From Candidatus Desantisiibacteriota bacterium (GTDB taxonomy: Bacteria > JACRDZ01): DNA of 20,129 nucleotides. Below the pieces are notes generated by a model. The model did no database searches. It had not been told where the DNA came from and saw only the letters and a list, made by a program, of their open reading frames with translations. A program made the position numbers and the translations under genes. Shown piece by piece: positions 7,921 through 16,033 of the stretch. Location of the stretch: assembly GCA_016209155.1 (NCBI GenBank), contig JACQWU010000105.1, positions 1 to 20,129 on the forward strand, read 5' to 3'. How positions within the stretch are numbered: the stretch's first letter is position 1; every line of letters starts with the position of its first letter.

Positions 7921-9168
7921 ATGCGTAAATCGATCTCGAGTGAAAATATAGTAGTTGGACTGGATATAGGTACAACAAAAATCTGCATGGCAATCTCAGA
8001 GATGACTCCTGAAGGAAAAATAAATATCATCGGAGTTGGGACATGTCCCTCAAAAGGACTGCGTAAAGGAGTAGTAGTAAACCTTGAGAGTACAGTCAAA
8101 TCTATTGAAAAAGCTCTTGAAGATGCTGAGCTAATGTCTGGACTTGGTGTAAGCAAAGTCTTTACAGGTATTGCGGGCGGACATATAAAAGCTATTAATA
8201 GCCGCGGTGTAATAGCAGTTTCAGGTCATGATAAAGTAATAACACAGGCTGATATTGACAGAGTCATAGACGCAGCACGGGCTGTAGCTATTCCGCTTGA
8301 CAGAGAAGTTATCCATGTACTTACTCAGGAATTTATTCTGGATGATCAGGAGGGAATAAAAGATCCTATAGGAATGGTGGGAGTACGGCTTGAAGCGGAA
8401 GTTCATATAGTCACAGGAGCTGTAACTTCTGCACAGAATATAATAAGAAGTGTTAACCGGGCAGGACTTGAGGTTGAAGATATTGTGCTTGAACCGTTGG
8501 CTTCCAGTTACGCGGTTCTTGATGACAATGAAAAAGAACTTGGTGTAATTCTTGTTGATATCGGAGGCGGAACAACAGATATAGCAGTATTTTCAAACGG
8601 ATCCATTAAGCATACTTCTGTTTTAGCTCTCGGCGGAGACCATGTTACTAATGATATAGCTGTTGGACTCCGGACACCAAATACTGATGCGGAAAAAATT
8701 AAGAAGATGTATGGCTGTGCTCTTACTGATTTAATAAAACAGGATGAAGAAATTGAAGTTGCAAGTGTTGGAGGCCGTGCGCCTCGCAAAATATCCAGAA
8801 AAATTCTGGGAGAAATTATAGAACCCAGGATGGAAGAACTTTTCACATTGATTAACCGCGATATCAAACGCACCGGGCTCGATGAAATTGCAGCTGCAGG
8901 TATGGTATTTACAGGCGGAGCTTCTTTAATGGAAGGTACTGTACAAATGGCTGAAAAGATATTTGAAATGCCTGTGCGGATTGGATATCCGCAAGGAGTA
9001 GATGGATTAACGGATGAAATAAGAAATCCTATTTATTCAACAGCCATCGGACTTGTTTTATACGGGGTTAAAAATAGAACCCTTACTAAACCCGGCAGAT
9101 TCAGAGGTTATCATTTATTCGGGAAAGTATCAAATCGCATGAAAGAATGGTTCGGAGAATTTTTTTAA
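7921..9168 (+). CDS. ftsA: FtsA, actin-like divisome protein
   Basis: FtsA is the actin/HSP70-fold protein that anchors FtsZ filaments to the membrane and recruits later divisome proteins. The 415-residue product has the phosphate-1 motif [10 protein letters not shown] (about 12-21), the SHS2/1C subdomain after it, the phosphate-2 motif [13 protein letters not shown], and the adenosine motif [12 protein letters not shown]. The C terminus ends in an amphipathic segment ([14 protein letters not shown]) typical of the membrane-targeting helix. AAAGGAAAATA directly precedes the ATG. It is followed by ftsZ after a 65-base spacer. Confidence 0.97.
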   Translation: MRKSISSENIVVGLDIGTTKICMAISEMTPEGKINIIGVGTCPSKGLRKGVVVNLESTVKSIEKALEDAELMSGLGVSKVFTGIAGGHIKAINSRGVIAVSGHDKVITQADIDRVIDAARAVAIPLDREVIHVLTQEFILDDQEGIKDPIGMVGVRLEAEVHIVTGAVTSAQNIIRSVNRAGLEVEDIVLEPLASSYAVLDDNEKELGVILVDIGGGTTDIAVFSNGSIKHTSVLALGGDHVTNDIAVGLRTPNTDAEKIKKMYGCALTDLIKQDEEIEVASVGGRAPRKISRKILGEIIEPRMEELFTLINRDIKRTGLDEIAAAGMVFTGGASLMEGTVQMAEKIFEMPVRIGYPQGVDGLTDEIRNPIYSTAIGLVLYGVKNRTLTKPGRFRGYHLFGKVSNRMKEWFGEFF

Positions 9169-9233
9169 AAATGAATTTCTGTGTTCTGTTGTTAATTTTT
9201 GATATTATAAAATTTAAAATAAGGAGGATTAAA

Positions 9234-10460
9234 ATGTTAGAATTAGAGATTGAAAATGAGTTTGAACACCATGCAAATATTAAGGTTATAGGTGTGGGCG
9301 GCGGCGGATGTAATGCTGTAAATAGAATGATTTCGAATAAACTTTCCGGTGTTGAATTTATAACCGCAAATACTGATGCACAGGCTCTGCGCGGATCGCT
9401 GGCACCAATACGTTTACAACTGGGAGCAAAACTTACGAAAGGACTTGGTTCAGGATCAAATCCTGAAATCGGAGAAAAAGCGGCAAATGAGGACAGAGAC
9501 AAAATTGAGGAAGTATTAAAAGGCGCGGATATGGTTTTTATCACAGCGGGAATGGGCGGCGGAACAGGTACCGGAGCTGCCCCCGTTATAGCTTCAATTG
9601 CAAAAGAACTGGGAGCTCTTGTAATTGCTGTAGTAACTAAACCTTTTGTTTTTGAAGGGAAAAAAAGACTGACCCAGGCTGACACCGGGCTATCCACATT
9701 AAAAGACAGAGTGGATACTTTAATCACTATTCCGAATCAAAGACTTTTAAGTGTGGTAAATAAACGTACTCCTATAACCGAAGCCTTTATTACGGCAGAC
9801 GATGTATTACGAAATGCAGTAAAAGGGATTTCGGATCTGATTACTGTTCCGGGACTTATAAATCTTGATTTTGCCGATGTGAAAACTATAATGGCTAATA
9901 TGGGAACAGCTTTAATGGGTATGGGTGTTTCTTCCGGCGATGACAGAGCAATGGAAGCGGCTCAGCAGGCAATTTCAAGCCCATTACTGGAAGATATCTC
10001 TATTAACGGCGCACGCGGTGTTCTTATTAACATAACCGGCGGCAGTGATCTGTCTTTATTTGAAGTAAATGAAGCTGCTTCACTTATTCAGGAAAGCGCT
10101 GATGAAAATGCTCACATAATCCTGGGTGCTGTAATAGATGAAACTATGGAGGACAGCATAAGAATTACAGTTATCGCAACCGGTTTTAACTCAGAAGTAG
10201 CTTGCACTGCTTCCAAACCTATTGAAGAAAAAAATAATATCAATACCGGTAAATTGTATTCAATAAAACCAAATGTCGCAGCAAAAGAACTTGAAAAACC
10301 GGCTTATTTGAGAAAAAATATGATGGCTGCTGCTCCGGATGGAAGACCTGTTAGTTTTAATAATATTGAAGAAGACAGAGAAATTCTGGATGACAGAATC
10401 CGTTCACTGGGAAATACTCATTTAGATATACCTACTTTTTTAAGGAATAAAATTGACTAA
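9234..10460 (+). CDS. ftsZ: FtsZ, tubulin-like cell division GTPase
   Basis: FtsZ polymerises with GTP into the cytokinetic ring. The 408-residue product has [11 protein letters not shown], the tubulin signature [10 protein letters not shown] (about 108-117), the synergy-loop region [11 protein letters not shown], a short variable linker and a canonical C-terminal peptide, [10 protein letters not shown], which binds FtsA. I place the start at ATG 9234 because AAGGAGG at 9221-9227 is the best ribosome site of the cluster; the same frame is open upstream to 9147, but that extension lacks FtsZ homology and overlaps ftsA. It is the last gene of the dcw block, followed by a 120-base AT-rich gap without a convincing terminator. 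Confidence 0.98.
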   Translation: MLELEIENEFEHHANIKVIGVGGGGCNAVNRMISNKLSGVEFITANTDAQALRGSLAPIRLQLGAKLTKGLGSGSNPEIGEKAANEDRDKIEEVLKGADMVFITAGMGGGTGTGAAPVIASIAKELGALVIAVVTKPFVFEGKKRLTQADTGLSTLKDRVDTLITIPNQRLLSVVNKRTPITEAFITADDVLRNAVKGISDLITVPGLINLDFADVKTIMANMGTALMGMGVSSGDDRAMEAAQQAISSPLLEDISINGARGVLINITGGSDLSLFEVNEAASLIQESADENAHIILGAVIDETMEDSIRITVIATGFNSEVACTASKPIEEKNNINTGKLYSIKPNVAAKELEKPAYLRKNMMAAAPDGRPVSFNNIEEDREILDDRIRSLGNTHLDIPTFLRNKID

Positions 10461-10498
10461 ATCCTTTACATAATAAGATAATACAATTATTTTAAACC

Positions 10499-10527
10499 TT
10501 GAAAAAATAGTATATATATGTTATTCT
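10499..10527 (+). promoter_or_regulatory. Candidate sigma70-type promoter upstream of the TPR gene
   Basis: TTGAAA at 10499-10504 and TATTCT at 10522-10527 are separated by 17 bases, in the gap after ftsZ. The -10 matches only moderately, and AT-rich gaps give chance hits, so this is tentative. A second weak pair (TTGATT at 10527, TATTTT at 10551) lies just downstream. Confidence 0.3.
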
Positions 10528-10580
10528 TGATTCTGTTTGTACTAAAATTTTATTTTTTTATACAATAATAGGTGGTATTA

Positions 10581-11345
10581 ATGAAAATATTTAAATCTGA
10601 TTTTGAAAAACATTATGAGCTGGGACTTGCCTGCCATAATGAAAATAAATTTGATGAAGCCATAAAAGAATTAAAACTGGCATCTGAAATTAAGCCAAAT
10701 GATGATGGAGTATATTTTGCCCTTGGCAATGTATATAACGTTAAAGGAATGCAAAAAGAAGCCTTAGATTGTTACAAAAAAAGCCTGCAGCTTAATCCAA
10801 ACTGCACTAAATCTAAATACATGATCAAATTATTGTCAAATGAATCTGCAACAAAAAGTGAAACAAATAAAAACGAGACAATGGAAGAAATTTCATCCAC
10901 ATATAAATTAGGAGTGGAATGTGCTAAAAAAGATATGTTTGAAGATGCAATAATGGCATGGGAAAAGACTTTAAAACTTTTCCCGAATTTTGCCAAAGCG
11001 TATTATAATATCGGGGTAGCAAATTTCAAACTGAATAAAATTGATGAAGCATTAAGACATTTAAATCAGGCGAAAGCTTTTGATCCGGGATATGAGGAAA
11101 TATATTTTTGTCTTGGAATAATATATTATGAACAGAATAAAATAAATGAAGCCATTAAAGAATGGGAAAAAGCTAAAGAAATCAATCCGCTTAATGAAAA
11201 AATACTTTGTAATCTGGCTGTAGCATACTTTGAACTGGAAAAAAAATCCAATAAATCCATAACAATTCTCCAGGAAGTATTAAAAATAAATCCTTCATAC
11301 GAGTTAGCCCGCGAAAACCTCCAAAAACTGGTAATCCATAAATAA
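10581..11345 (+). CDS. Tetratricopeptide repeat (TPR) protein
   Basis: This 254-residue protein is built almost wholly of TPR units, helical 34-residue repeats that serve as protein-binding scaffolds. Two repeats are seen near residues 11-75 (YELGLACHNENKFDEAIKEL and VYFALGNVYNVKGMQKEALD), then a polar Ser/Thr/Asn/Glu-rich linker (about 90-103), then at least four more (KLGVECAKKDMFEDAIMAWE onward). There is no signal peptide or membrane segment, so it should be cytoplasmic. ATG 10581 follows AGGTGG at 10570-10575; a GTG at 10572 in the same frame lies inside that site and is less likely. The partner is unknown. Its place right after ftsZ hints at, but does not show, a division-related role. 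Confidence 0.85.
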   Translation: MKIFKSDFEKHYELGLACHNENKFDEAIKELKLASEIKPNDDGVYFALGNVYNVKGMQKEALDCYKKSLQLNPNCTKSKYMIKLLSNESATKSETNKNETMEEISSTYKLGVECAKKDMFEDAIMAWEKTLKLFPNFAKAYYNIGVANFKLNKIDEALRHLNQAKAFDPGYEEIYFCLGIIYYEQNKINEAIKEWEKAKEINPLNEKILCNLAVAYFELEKKSNKSITILQEVLKINPSYELARENLQKLVIHK

Positions 11346-11641
11346 AAATTTTAATTCATGAAACATCTAAGGATAAAATTTTATTGCATTTGATCCATTT
11401 TTTACTGCTAAATTCTTTAATTATAATATTCTTCTTAATACTCTAAACTCAATAGCTCTAATATATGCTTTCATATTTTTGTAAAAAGCATGGGGTATGA
11501 AGGAAAAAAGTCACCTCAAAATACGAACCTCGCGTTTAAAGAATGCAAAAGTGGAAAAAAATCAATAAAAAGCTGAATCTGCCAATTAAAATAGAAAATA
11601 AAATTATTTATAATTACAAAACAGAATACAGGAGAATTTAA
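11346..11641. other. 296-base AT-rich intergenic stretch
   Basis: No gene or clear gene remnant was found on either strand. It contains a weak hairpin (ATGCTTT near 11465 pairing with AAAGCAT near 11490, not followed by a T-run), two TAAAATTTTA-like palindromes just after the TPR stop, and near its right end the promoter candidate and ribosome site of the next gene. Confidence 0.6.
11586..11614 (+). promoter_or_regulatory. Candidate promoter of the CMD-family gene
   Basis: A perfect TATAAT lies at 11609-11614, with a weak -35 (TTAAAA, 11586-11591) at 17 bases. A transcript starting near 11621 would have a leader of about 20 bases containing the AGGAG at 11630-11634. The -10 is convincing; the -35 is poor. 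Confidence 0.4.
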
Positions 11642-11971
11642 ATGTCTAAAATTCCTTCAAAACATTATCACAGGATAAAAGAACATCATCCGGAATTTAT
11701 GAAAGCTGTAGAAGCACTTGGCAAGGCGACAAAACAGGAAGGGCCTATTGAAGAGAAAACAGCGGAATTAATCCAGCTTGCCGCTGCGGCTTCGATCCGG
11801 TCAGAGGGGGCTGTGCATAGTCATGTAAGAAGGGCTCTTGAAGCAGGCTCACCTACCGAAGAAATCTATCATGCAATTATTCTTCTGACAAGCATAATTG
11901 GGTTCCCCGCTGTTGCCTCAGCAATAAGCTGGGCAAATGATGTAATAAAAGGATCTACTCAAGAAAAATAG
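11642..11971 (+). CDS. Carboxymuconolactone decarboxylase (CMD/AhpD-like) family protein
   Basis: This 109-residue helical protein matches the CMD-domain family: KTAELIQLAAAASIRSEGAVHSHVRRALEAG, then a helix EEIYHAIILLTSIIGFPAVASAISW. Family members include gamma-carboxymuconolactone decarboxylase and AhpD peroxidase partners. The redox CxxC of the AhpD type is absent: the protein contains no Cys, and Ser-Glu-Gly-Ala occupies the corresponding region, while the SHVRRALEAG helix with its His is kept. A thiol peroxidase role is therefore unlikely, and the substrate is unknown. AGGAG at 11630-11634 supports the start. It looks like a single-gene unit. Confidence 0.85.
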   Translation: MSKIPSKHYHRIKEHHPEFMKAVEALGKATKQEGPIEEKTAELIQLAAAASIRSEGAVHSHVRRALEAGSPTEEIYHAIILLTSIIGFPAVASAISWANDVIKGSTQEK

Positions 11972-12022
11972 GATACCATTAAAGCTCTGAGAATTCGGGC
12001 AATGCGCTGAGCTATTGCTCAA

Positions 12023-12050
12023 TTGAAATCAAATAGTAAATTTATAGTAT
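12023..12050 (+). promoter_or_regulatory. Candidate promoter of the AHSA1-VOC gene
   Basis: TTGAAA at 12023-12028 and TAGTAT at 12045-12050 (16-base spacer), with an alternative TATATT at 12048-12053. A small stem TGAGC-TATT-GCTCA lies just upstream (12008-12021). The -10 is weak, so this is tentative. Confidence 0.3.
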
Positions 12051-12095
12051 ATTGTACCAATACCGTTAAAATAAAAATATAAAGCGGAGGTAAAA

Positions 12096-13025
12096 ATGAA
12101 ACCAGTAAAAGCCACTTCAAAAAAACACAAGGAAAGAGAGCTTGTAATTATACGCTTATTTGACGCACCGCGTGAAATTGTGTGGAAGGCGTGGACCGAA
12201 CCAGAACGACTTAAACGCTGGTGGGGCCCTAAATATTTTACATCGTCAATCTATAATATTAACCTTCGGGTTGGAGGAGAATATTTCAGCAATATGCGCT
12301 CGCCCGAAGGCAAAGAAATCTGGGGTAAAGGTGTTTTCCTCGAAATCGATGCGCCTTTGCGTCTGGTAATGACTGATTCTTTTGCGGACAAACACGGCAA
12401 CATAGTTCCCTCGACATACTACGGTATGGAAGATTTTCCGTTAGAAATGCAGATAGCAGTTTCGTTTGAGGAACAGGAAGGTAAAACAAAGCTGACTTTG
12501 AAACATTCAGATATTTCTGGCATTAGCGCTGTTGACCTGAAAAATATGAAAATCGGATGGAACCAGTCTTTTGATAAGCTTGCTGAATCTTTTATGATAA
12601 AACTAAACACTTACCTCAATTTTGCGGGCAATACAGAAGAAGCTTTCAACTTTTACAAGTCCATTTTTGGCGGAGAATTTACATCTGTCATAAGATTTAA
12701 AGATATGCCTATGGAGGGTGTAAACATCCCTAAAAAGGAAGAAAATAAAATTCTGCACATAGGTTTACCAATTGGGAAATACAACGTTCTAATGGCGACC
12801 GATACACTTGAATCAATGGGACAAAAATTAGTACAAGGAAACAACGTTTACATTTCGGTTCATCCGGGGAGCAAGGAAGAGGCAGACAAAATATTTAATT
12901 CTTTATCTGCCGGCGGCACGATAGAAATGCCCATCGCCGACCAGCCATGGGGTGATTATTACGGAAGTTTCAGGGACAAATTCGGGATCCAATGGATGGT
13001 GGATTACGGTTATCCAAAAAAGTGA
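12096..13025 (+). CDS. AHSA1/SRPBCC domain fused to PhnB-like VOC domain protein
   Basis: This 309-residue protein joins two small domains that are usually separate proteins. Residues about 13-165 are an AHSA1-type SRPBCC (START-like) fold: LVIIRLFDAPREIVWKAW, PERLKRWWGP, RVGGEY, a central FLEIDAPLRL strand, and the helix WNQSFDKLAES. Residues 167-309 are a PhnB-like VOC (glyoxalase-fold) domain: LNTYLNFAGNTEEAFNFY, SIFGGEF, MATD, VYISV, EADKIF and a final DKFGIQWMVDY. Met167 (ATG at 12594) sits exactly where a stand-alone VOC protein would begin, so the fusion looks like loss of a stop between adjacent genes. Exact function is unknown; such proteins bind small molecules. GGAGG at 12086-12090 supports the start. 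Codon choice looks somewhat richer in G and C than in the dcw genes, hinting at transfer. Confidence 0.85.
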   Translation: MKPVKATSKKHKERELVIIRLFDAPREIVWKAWTEPERLKRWWGPKYFTSSIYNINLRVGGEYFSNMRSPEGKEIWGKGVFLEIDAPLRLVMTDSFADKHGNIVPSTYYGMEDFPLEMQIAVSFEEQEGKTKLTLKHSDISGISAVDLKNMKIGWNQSFDKLAESFMIKLNTYLNFAGNTEEAFNFYKSIFGGEFTSVIRFKDMPMEGVNIPKKEENKILHIGLPIGKYNVLMATDTLESMGQKLVQGNNVYISVHPGSKEEADKIFNSLSAGGTIEMPIADQPWGDYYGSFRDKFGIQWMVDYGYPKK

Positions 13026-13041
13026 AAGGGACGGGGGGTGT

Positions 13042-13238
13042 TAAGCAGTGATTGCAGGAAAAGCTCACAAAATAATCATTACCACATTTTTCACATTGAA
13101 CTTTTGCTATTCCATTCTCAGAAATACCACAATCCAGAAATGAATAAATTGCGTTAGTACTTCTTCACGAAGATATTTATAATTTTCCTCGAACATATCA
13201 GAATATTTTCTCTCAAATTCATCTAAGCCGGTTTCTAT
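13042..13238 (-). pseudogene. Degenerate transposase zinc-binding domain fragment (IS91-like)
   Basis: On the minus strand, two frames joined by a one-base shift near 13138-13140 give a stretch resembling the N-terminal zinc-binding domain of IS91-type transposases. The first part is ETGLDEFERKY with SDMFEENYKYLREEV and TQFIHF; the second is FLDCGISENGIAKVQCEKCG followed by NDYFVSFSCNHC. The L-D-C-G, C-x-x-C-G and F-S-C elements are characteristic. The reading breaks off near 13042, so the catalytic domain is missing, and no start codon is clear. Adding a single T near 13140 would restore the frame. This is a dead relic. No terminal repeat was identified, and the rest of 13026-13484 holds nothing coding that I can support. 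Confidence 0.6.
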
Positions 13239-13380
13239 GATAGAGAGGAACAACAAAATAATAAAGAATTCCCATCATAGACAGAAGATACTCTGATTTC
13301 TCTGCCTCAGGATTCTTCATTAATGTCTTAATTTTTAAAATTTTGTTATATTTTTTTATTTTTTTTTATGCTAAAATATA

Positions 13381-13410
13381 TTGATTTATTTATCATAAAT
13401 ATTATATAAA
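13381..13410 (+). promoter_or_regulatory. Candidate promoter of the pst operon
   Basis: TTGATT at 13381-13386 and TATAAA at 13405-13410 have an 18-base spacer. Transcription would begin near 13417, so the long palindrome just downstream would form the extreme 5' end of the mRNA. The surroundings are extremely AT-rich, which raises the risk of a chance match. I saw no clear enterobacterial-type Pho box. Confidence 0.4.
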
Positions 13411-13413
13411 ATA

Positions 13414-13451
13414 TTTATTAACTGAATCTTATGCAAGATTCAGTTAATAAA
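13414..13451. promoter_or_regulatory. Perfect 17-bp-arm palindrome upstream of pstS
   Basis: The left arm, TTTATTAACTGAATCTT (13414-13430), is the exact reverse complement of 13435-13451, with a four-base loop ATGC. It lies 33 bases before the pstS start and just upstream of the AGGAGG site. It has no downstream T-run on the + strand, so it is not an ordinary terminator for that direction. It could be a 5' stabilising hairpin of the operon mRNA or a dyad operator. Confidence 0.75.
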
Positions 13452-13484
13452 AAACTAAATTATAATTATGAGGAGGATTGTTTT

Positions 13485-14285
13485 ATGTTTAAAAAAATTT
13501 ATATATGTATCTTTTTGCTGCTTTTGCCGGTAGTTTTATTCTCCGGTTGCGGGAAAAAATCGGAGAATATTACACTTGCAGGGTCCACCGCATTTCAGCC
13601 TTTTGCCGAGAAACTGGCTGAAGAATACATGAAAAAAAATGCTGGCGTTAGCATAAACGTGCAGGGCGGCGGTTCCAGCATGGGAATCCAATCGGCAATT
13701 TCAGGAGTAGCCAATATCGGAATGGCGGATATGGTGGCGCTTCCTCCCGAAGCAAATACACTTAAACAGTATGTTGTTGCCAGAGACGGTATTGTAATAA
13801 TTATTCACCCGTCTAATACTATCAGCAATTTAACAACACAGCAGGCACAAAAAATATTCAGCGGTGAAATTACAAACTGGCAGGAAGTAGGAGGAGAAAA
13901 TAAAAAAATAACTATTATCTCACGTGAAGAAGGCTCAGGTACGCGCACTTCCTTTCATGCTCTGCTGCTGCAAGATATAAAACTTACGTCCAATGCCCTT
14001 ATTCAGGAATCAAACGGAACTGTAAGAGAAAATGTAAGTTCAGATCCCGGAGCAATCGGATATATCTCACATGGGATGGTTAATGAAAAAGTTAAAGTAA
14101 TCAGTCTGGACGGAATAGAACCGACAACTGAAAATACCAGAACCGGAGCATACCGTCTAATTAGACCTATATATCTTTTAACCAAAAGTGAACCAATGGG
14201 GCTTGCAAAAAGTTTTATAGATTATATTTTAAGCAGTGATGGACAGGGGATTATTGAATCATCGGGATTATTCTCTGCTAAGTAA
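13485..14285 (+). CDS. pstS: PstS, phosphate-binding lipoprotein of the Pst ABC transporter
   Basis: PstS captures inorganic phosphate outside the inner membrane and delivers it to PstC/PstA. The 266-residue precursor begins with a lipoprotein signal (Lys-rich start, hydrophobic core, lipobox LFSGC, so Cys at about residue 21 is lipidated). The binding-protein features are AGSTAFQPFAEKLAEEY, GGGSSMGIQSA, NIGMAD (its Asp aligns with the phosphate-binding Asp of E. coli PstS), FSGEITNWQEVGG and SREEGSGTRTSF. ATG 13485 is chosen because AGGAGG (13471-13476) and the signal peptide fit; the frame stays open back to an ATG at 13431 in the palindrome loop, which would disrupt the signal. First gene of the pst operon. 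Confidence 0.95.
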   Translation: MFKKIYICIFLLLLPVVLFSGCGKKSENITLAGSTAFQPFAEKLAEEYMKKNAGVSINVQGGGSSMGIQSAISGVANIGMADMVALPPEANTLKQYVVARDGIVIIIHPSNTISNLTTQQAQKIFSGEITNWQEVGGENKKITIISREEGSGTRTSFHALLLQDIKLTSNALIQESNGTVRENVSSDPGAIGYISHGMVNEKVKVISLDGIEPTTENTRTGAYRLIRPIYLLTKSEPMGLAKSFIDYILSSDGQGIIESSGLFSAK

Positions 14286-14310
14286 AAAATTGAAATAAAG
14301 GATATCTTTT

Positions 14311-15207
14311 ATGTTTGTTAAAGATAATATGTCCACAAAAGATAAATTGATTACTTGTGTTATATACACAGTAGCATTTTCTGCTATATCTATTCTTCTT
14401 TTAATAACTATCTTTATTTTCAGAAAAGGAGCGCCTTTAATATTTAAAATAGGAATTCCTAATTTTATAATGAATAAAACATGGGCTCCTCTTGGGTCGC
14501 AGTATGGGATTTTTTCTATGATAATGGGAACTATCTGGATAACTGCCGGAGCAATGATAATAGGTATTCCGCTTGGGGTGTCATGTTCAATTTATCTGGT
14601 AGAATATGCACCTCTTATTATAAGAAAAATATTGAAACCCATTATAGAACTTCTTGCCGGAATTCCCTCAGTAGTATATGGTTTTATAGGAGTTGTTATG
14701 CTGGCACCTTTTATAAGAATTCACATGGGAGGACCAGGACTTTCCGTACTTGCAGGATCGATAATCCTCGGAATTATGATACTTCCTACAATAGTCGGGA
14801 TTTCAATTGATACGCTGCAGGCAGTGCCGAATTCCTACCGTGAAGGGGCACTGGCACTTGGGGCAACAAAATGGCAGAGTATATATAAAGTTGTTCTTCC
14901 TGCTGCCCGTAACGGAATCATTGCAAGTATCATATTGGGGATGGGACGGGCAATCGGCGAAACAATGGCTGTAATAATGGTTACGGGAAACTCGGCAAAT
15001 GTGCCTCATTCTATTCTTGATCCTGTAAGGACACTCACTTCAAATATCGCGCTTGAAATGGGTTATGCAACAGGAGATCATCAGCAGGCTCTTTTTTCAA
15101 CAGGAATAGTTCTTTTTATCTTTATTATGATAATTAATACAAATCATTTGTTAAAAATTTACTTTTATTATCTACTTTATTTACCATTGCAATTCTTTGT
15201 TTTATAA
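14311..15207 (+). CDS. pstC: PstC, phosphate ABC transporter permease (abnormal C terminus)
   Basis: PstC is one of the two membrane permeases of the phosphate importer. Six hydrophobic segments are visible, with IPLGVSCSIYLVEYAP, LLAGIPSVVYGFIG, ILPTIVGIS and the coupling EAA loop SYREGALALGATKWQSIYKVVLPAA, then GRAIGETMAVIMVTGN. The 298-residue frame looks normal up to FIFIMIIN near 15137. The last 20 or so residues (NHLLKIYFYYLLYLPLQFF) are read out of phase over DNA that, in the -1 frame, encodes the first membrane segment of PstA. The true PstC tail thus appears lost or fused. AAAGG at 14298-14302 supports the start. Confidence 0.9.
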   Translation: MFVKDNMSTKDKLITCVIYTVAFSAISILLLITIFIFRKGAPLIFKIGIPNFIMNKTWAPLGSQYGIFSMIMGTIWITAGAMIIGIPLGVSCSIYLVEYAPLIIRKILKPIIELLAGIPSVVYGFIGVVMLAPFIRIHMGGPGLSVLAGSIILGIMILPTIVGISIDTLQAVPNSYREGALALGATKWQSIYKVVLPAARNGIIASIILGMGRAIGETMAVIMVTGNSANVPHSILDPVRTLTSNIALEMGYATGDHQQALFSTGIVLFIFIMIINTNHLLKIYFYYLLYLPLQFFVL

Positions 15208-15275
15208 TTTTTTTCATTTTAAAAAAAGGACTGCCCATTATAACGTGGGATTTTCTTTTACAGTCACCTAAAGAC

Positions 15276-15953
15276 ATGGGCAGAGCCGGAGGAATTTTCC
15301 CGACTATAATCGGTACAATTTTTATTGCCGTAATAGCAGTACTTATTTCCACTCCTCTCGGGGTATGCACCGCAATATTCCTGACCGAATATGCAAAAGA
15401 AGGAATTATGACAAAAATCGTGCGTTTTGGGTCTGAATGTCTTGCAGGTATACCTTCTATTATATTTGGACTTTTCGGGTTTGTACTGTTTGTTGAGTAT
15501 CTGCATTTCGGATGGTCAATACTTTCCGGAAGTCTCACTTTAAGTTTCATGATACTTCCTACAATAATCCGTACAACAGAAGAAGCGATTAAAGCTGTCC
15601 CCTACTCTTTTCGTGAAGTAAGTTATTCCCTGGGAGCAACTAAATGGCAGACTATTAAAAAAGTTGTTCTACCCGGCGCTCTTCCGGGGATAGTCACAGG
15701 AGTTATTCTTGGTATTGGCCGCAGTGTCGGAGAAACTGCCGCTGTAATTTTTACTGCCGGCGGTTCTTTAAATATTCCTTCTTCTATTTTTGACTCGTCC
15801 AGAACGATGTCGGTGCATTTTTATATTCTGGCAAGAGAAGGTATTTCAATGAACAATGCTTATGGTACTGCCGCAATTTTAGTTATATCAATACTGCTGA
15901 TAAATTTTTTTGCATATTGGATTATGCATAAAGTTACAGCCAAGTATTCATAA
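15276..15953 (+). CDS. pstA: PstA, phosphate ABC transporter permease (5' end uncertain)
   Basis: PstA is the second permease of the Pst importer. From ATG 15276 the 225 residues show GGIFPTIIGT, STPLGVCTAIFLTEYAKEG, LAGIPSIIFGLFG, the EAA coupling loop SFREVSYSLGATKWQTIKKVVLPGA and GRSVGETAAVIFTAGG. Homology continues upstream in the same frame from about 15138: a first membrane helix (STLFTIAILCFIIFFIL) and KKGLPIITWDFLLQSP, as expected for PstA. However, that frame has no ATG, GTG or TTG between its stop at 15135-15137 and 15276. No ribosome site precedes 15276, and starting there removes membrane segment 1. Either a single-base error or shift fuses PstC to PstA, a non-standard start is used, or the gene is damaged. 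Confidence 0.85.
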   Translation: MGRAGGIFPTIIGTIFIAVIAVLISTPLGVCTAIFLTEYAKEGIMTKIVRFGSECLAGIPSIIFGLFGFVLFVEYLHFGWSILSGSLTLSFMILPTIIRTTEEAIKAVPYSFREVSYSLGATKWQTIKKVVLPGALPGIVTGVILGIGRSVGETAAVIFTAGGSLNIPSSIFDSSRTMSVHFYILAREGISMNNAYGTAAILVISILLINFFAYWIMHKVTAKYS

Positions 15954-16033
15954 AAAGATTAAATAGGAAATAAGGAAATGGGAAATTTATGAATATATAT
16001 TTTCACTTCCAACTTATCATGAAGAAAGAATAG

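Noticed and set aside
9147-9233. Upstream extension of the ftsZ frame (29 codons)
   Set aside because: It overlaps ftsA, is hydrophobic without FtsZ homology, and the AAGGAGG site places the start at 9234.
9101-9727. 208-codon minus-strand open frame across ftsA/ftsZ
   Set aside because: It is a shadow of strongly conserved ftsZ coding; the translation is low-complexity Ser/Pro/Ala-rich and resembles no family.
13219-13320. 33-codon minus-strand ORF (MKNPEAEKSEYLLSMMG...)
   Set aside because: It has no ribosome site or recognisable family and partly overlaps the transposase relic in another frame; it may be debris of a lost gene.
13320-13413. Classical Pho box before pstS
   Set aside because: No pair of CTGTCAT-like or TTAACA-like direct repeats with proper spacing could be recognised.
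15134-15550. 138-codon minus-strand open frame across pstA
   Set aside because: Shadow of conserved PstA coding, with no family resemblance.
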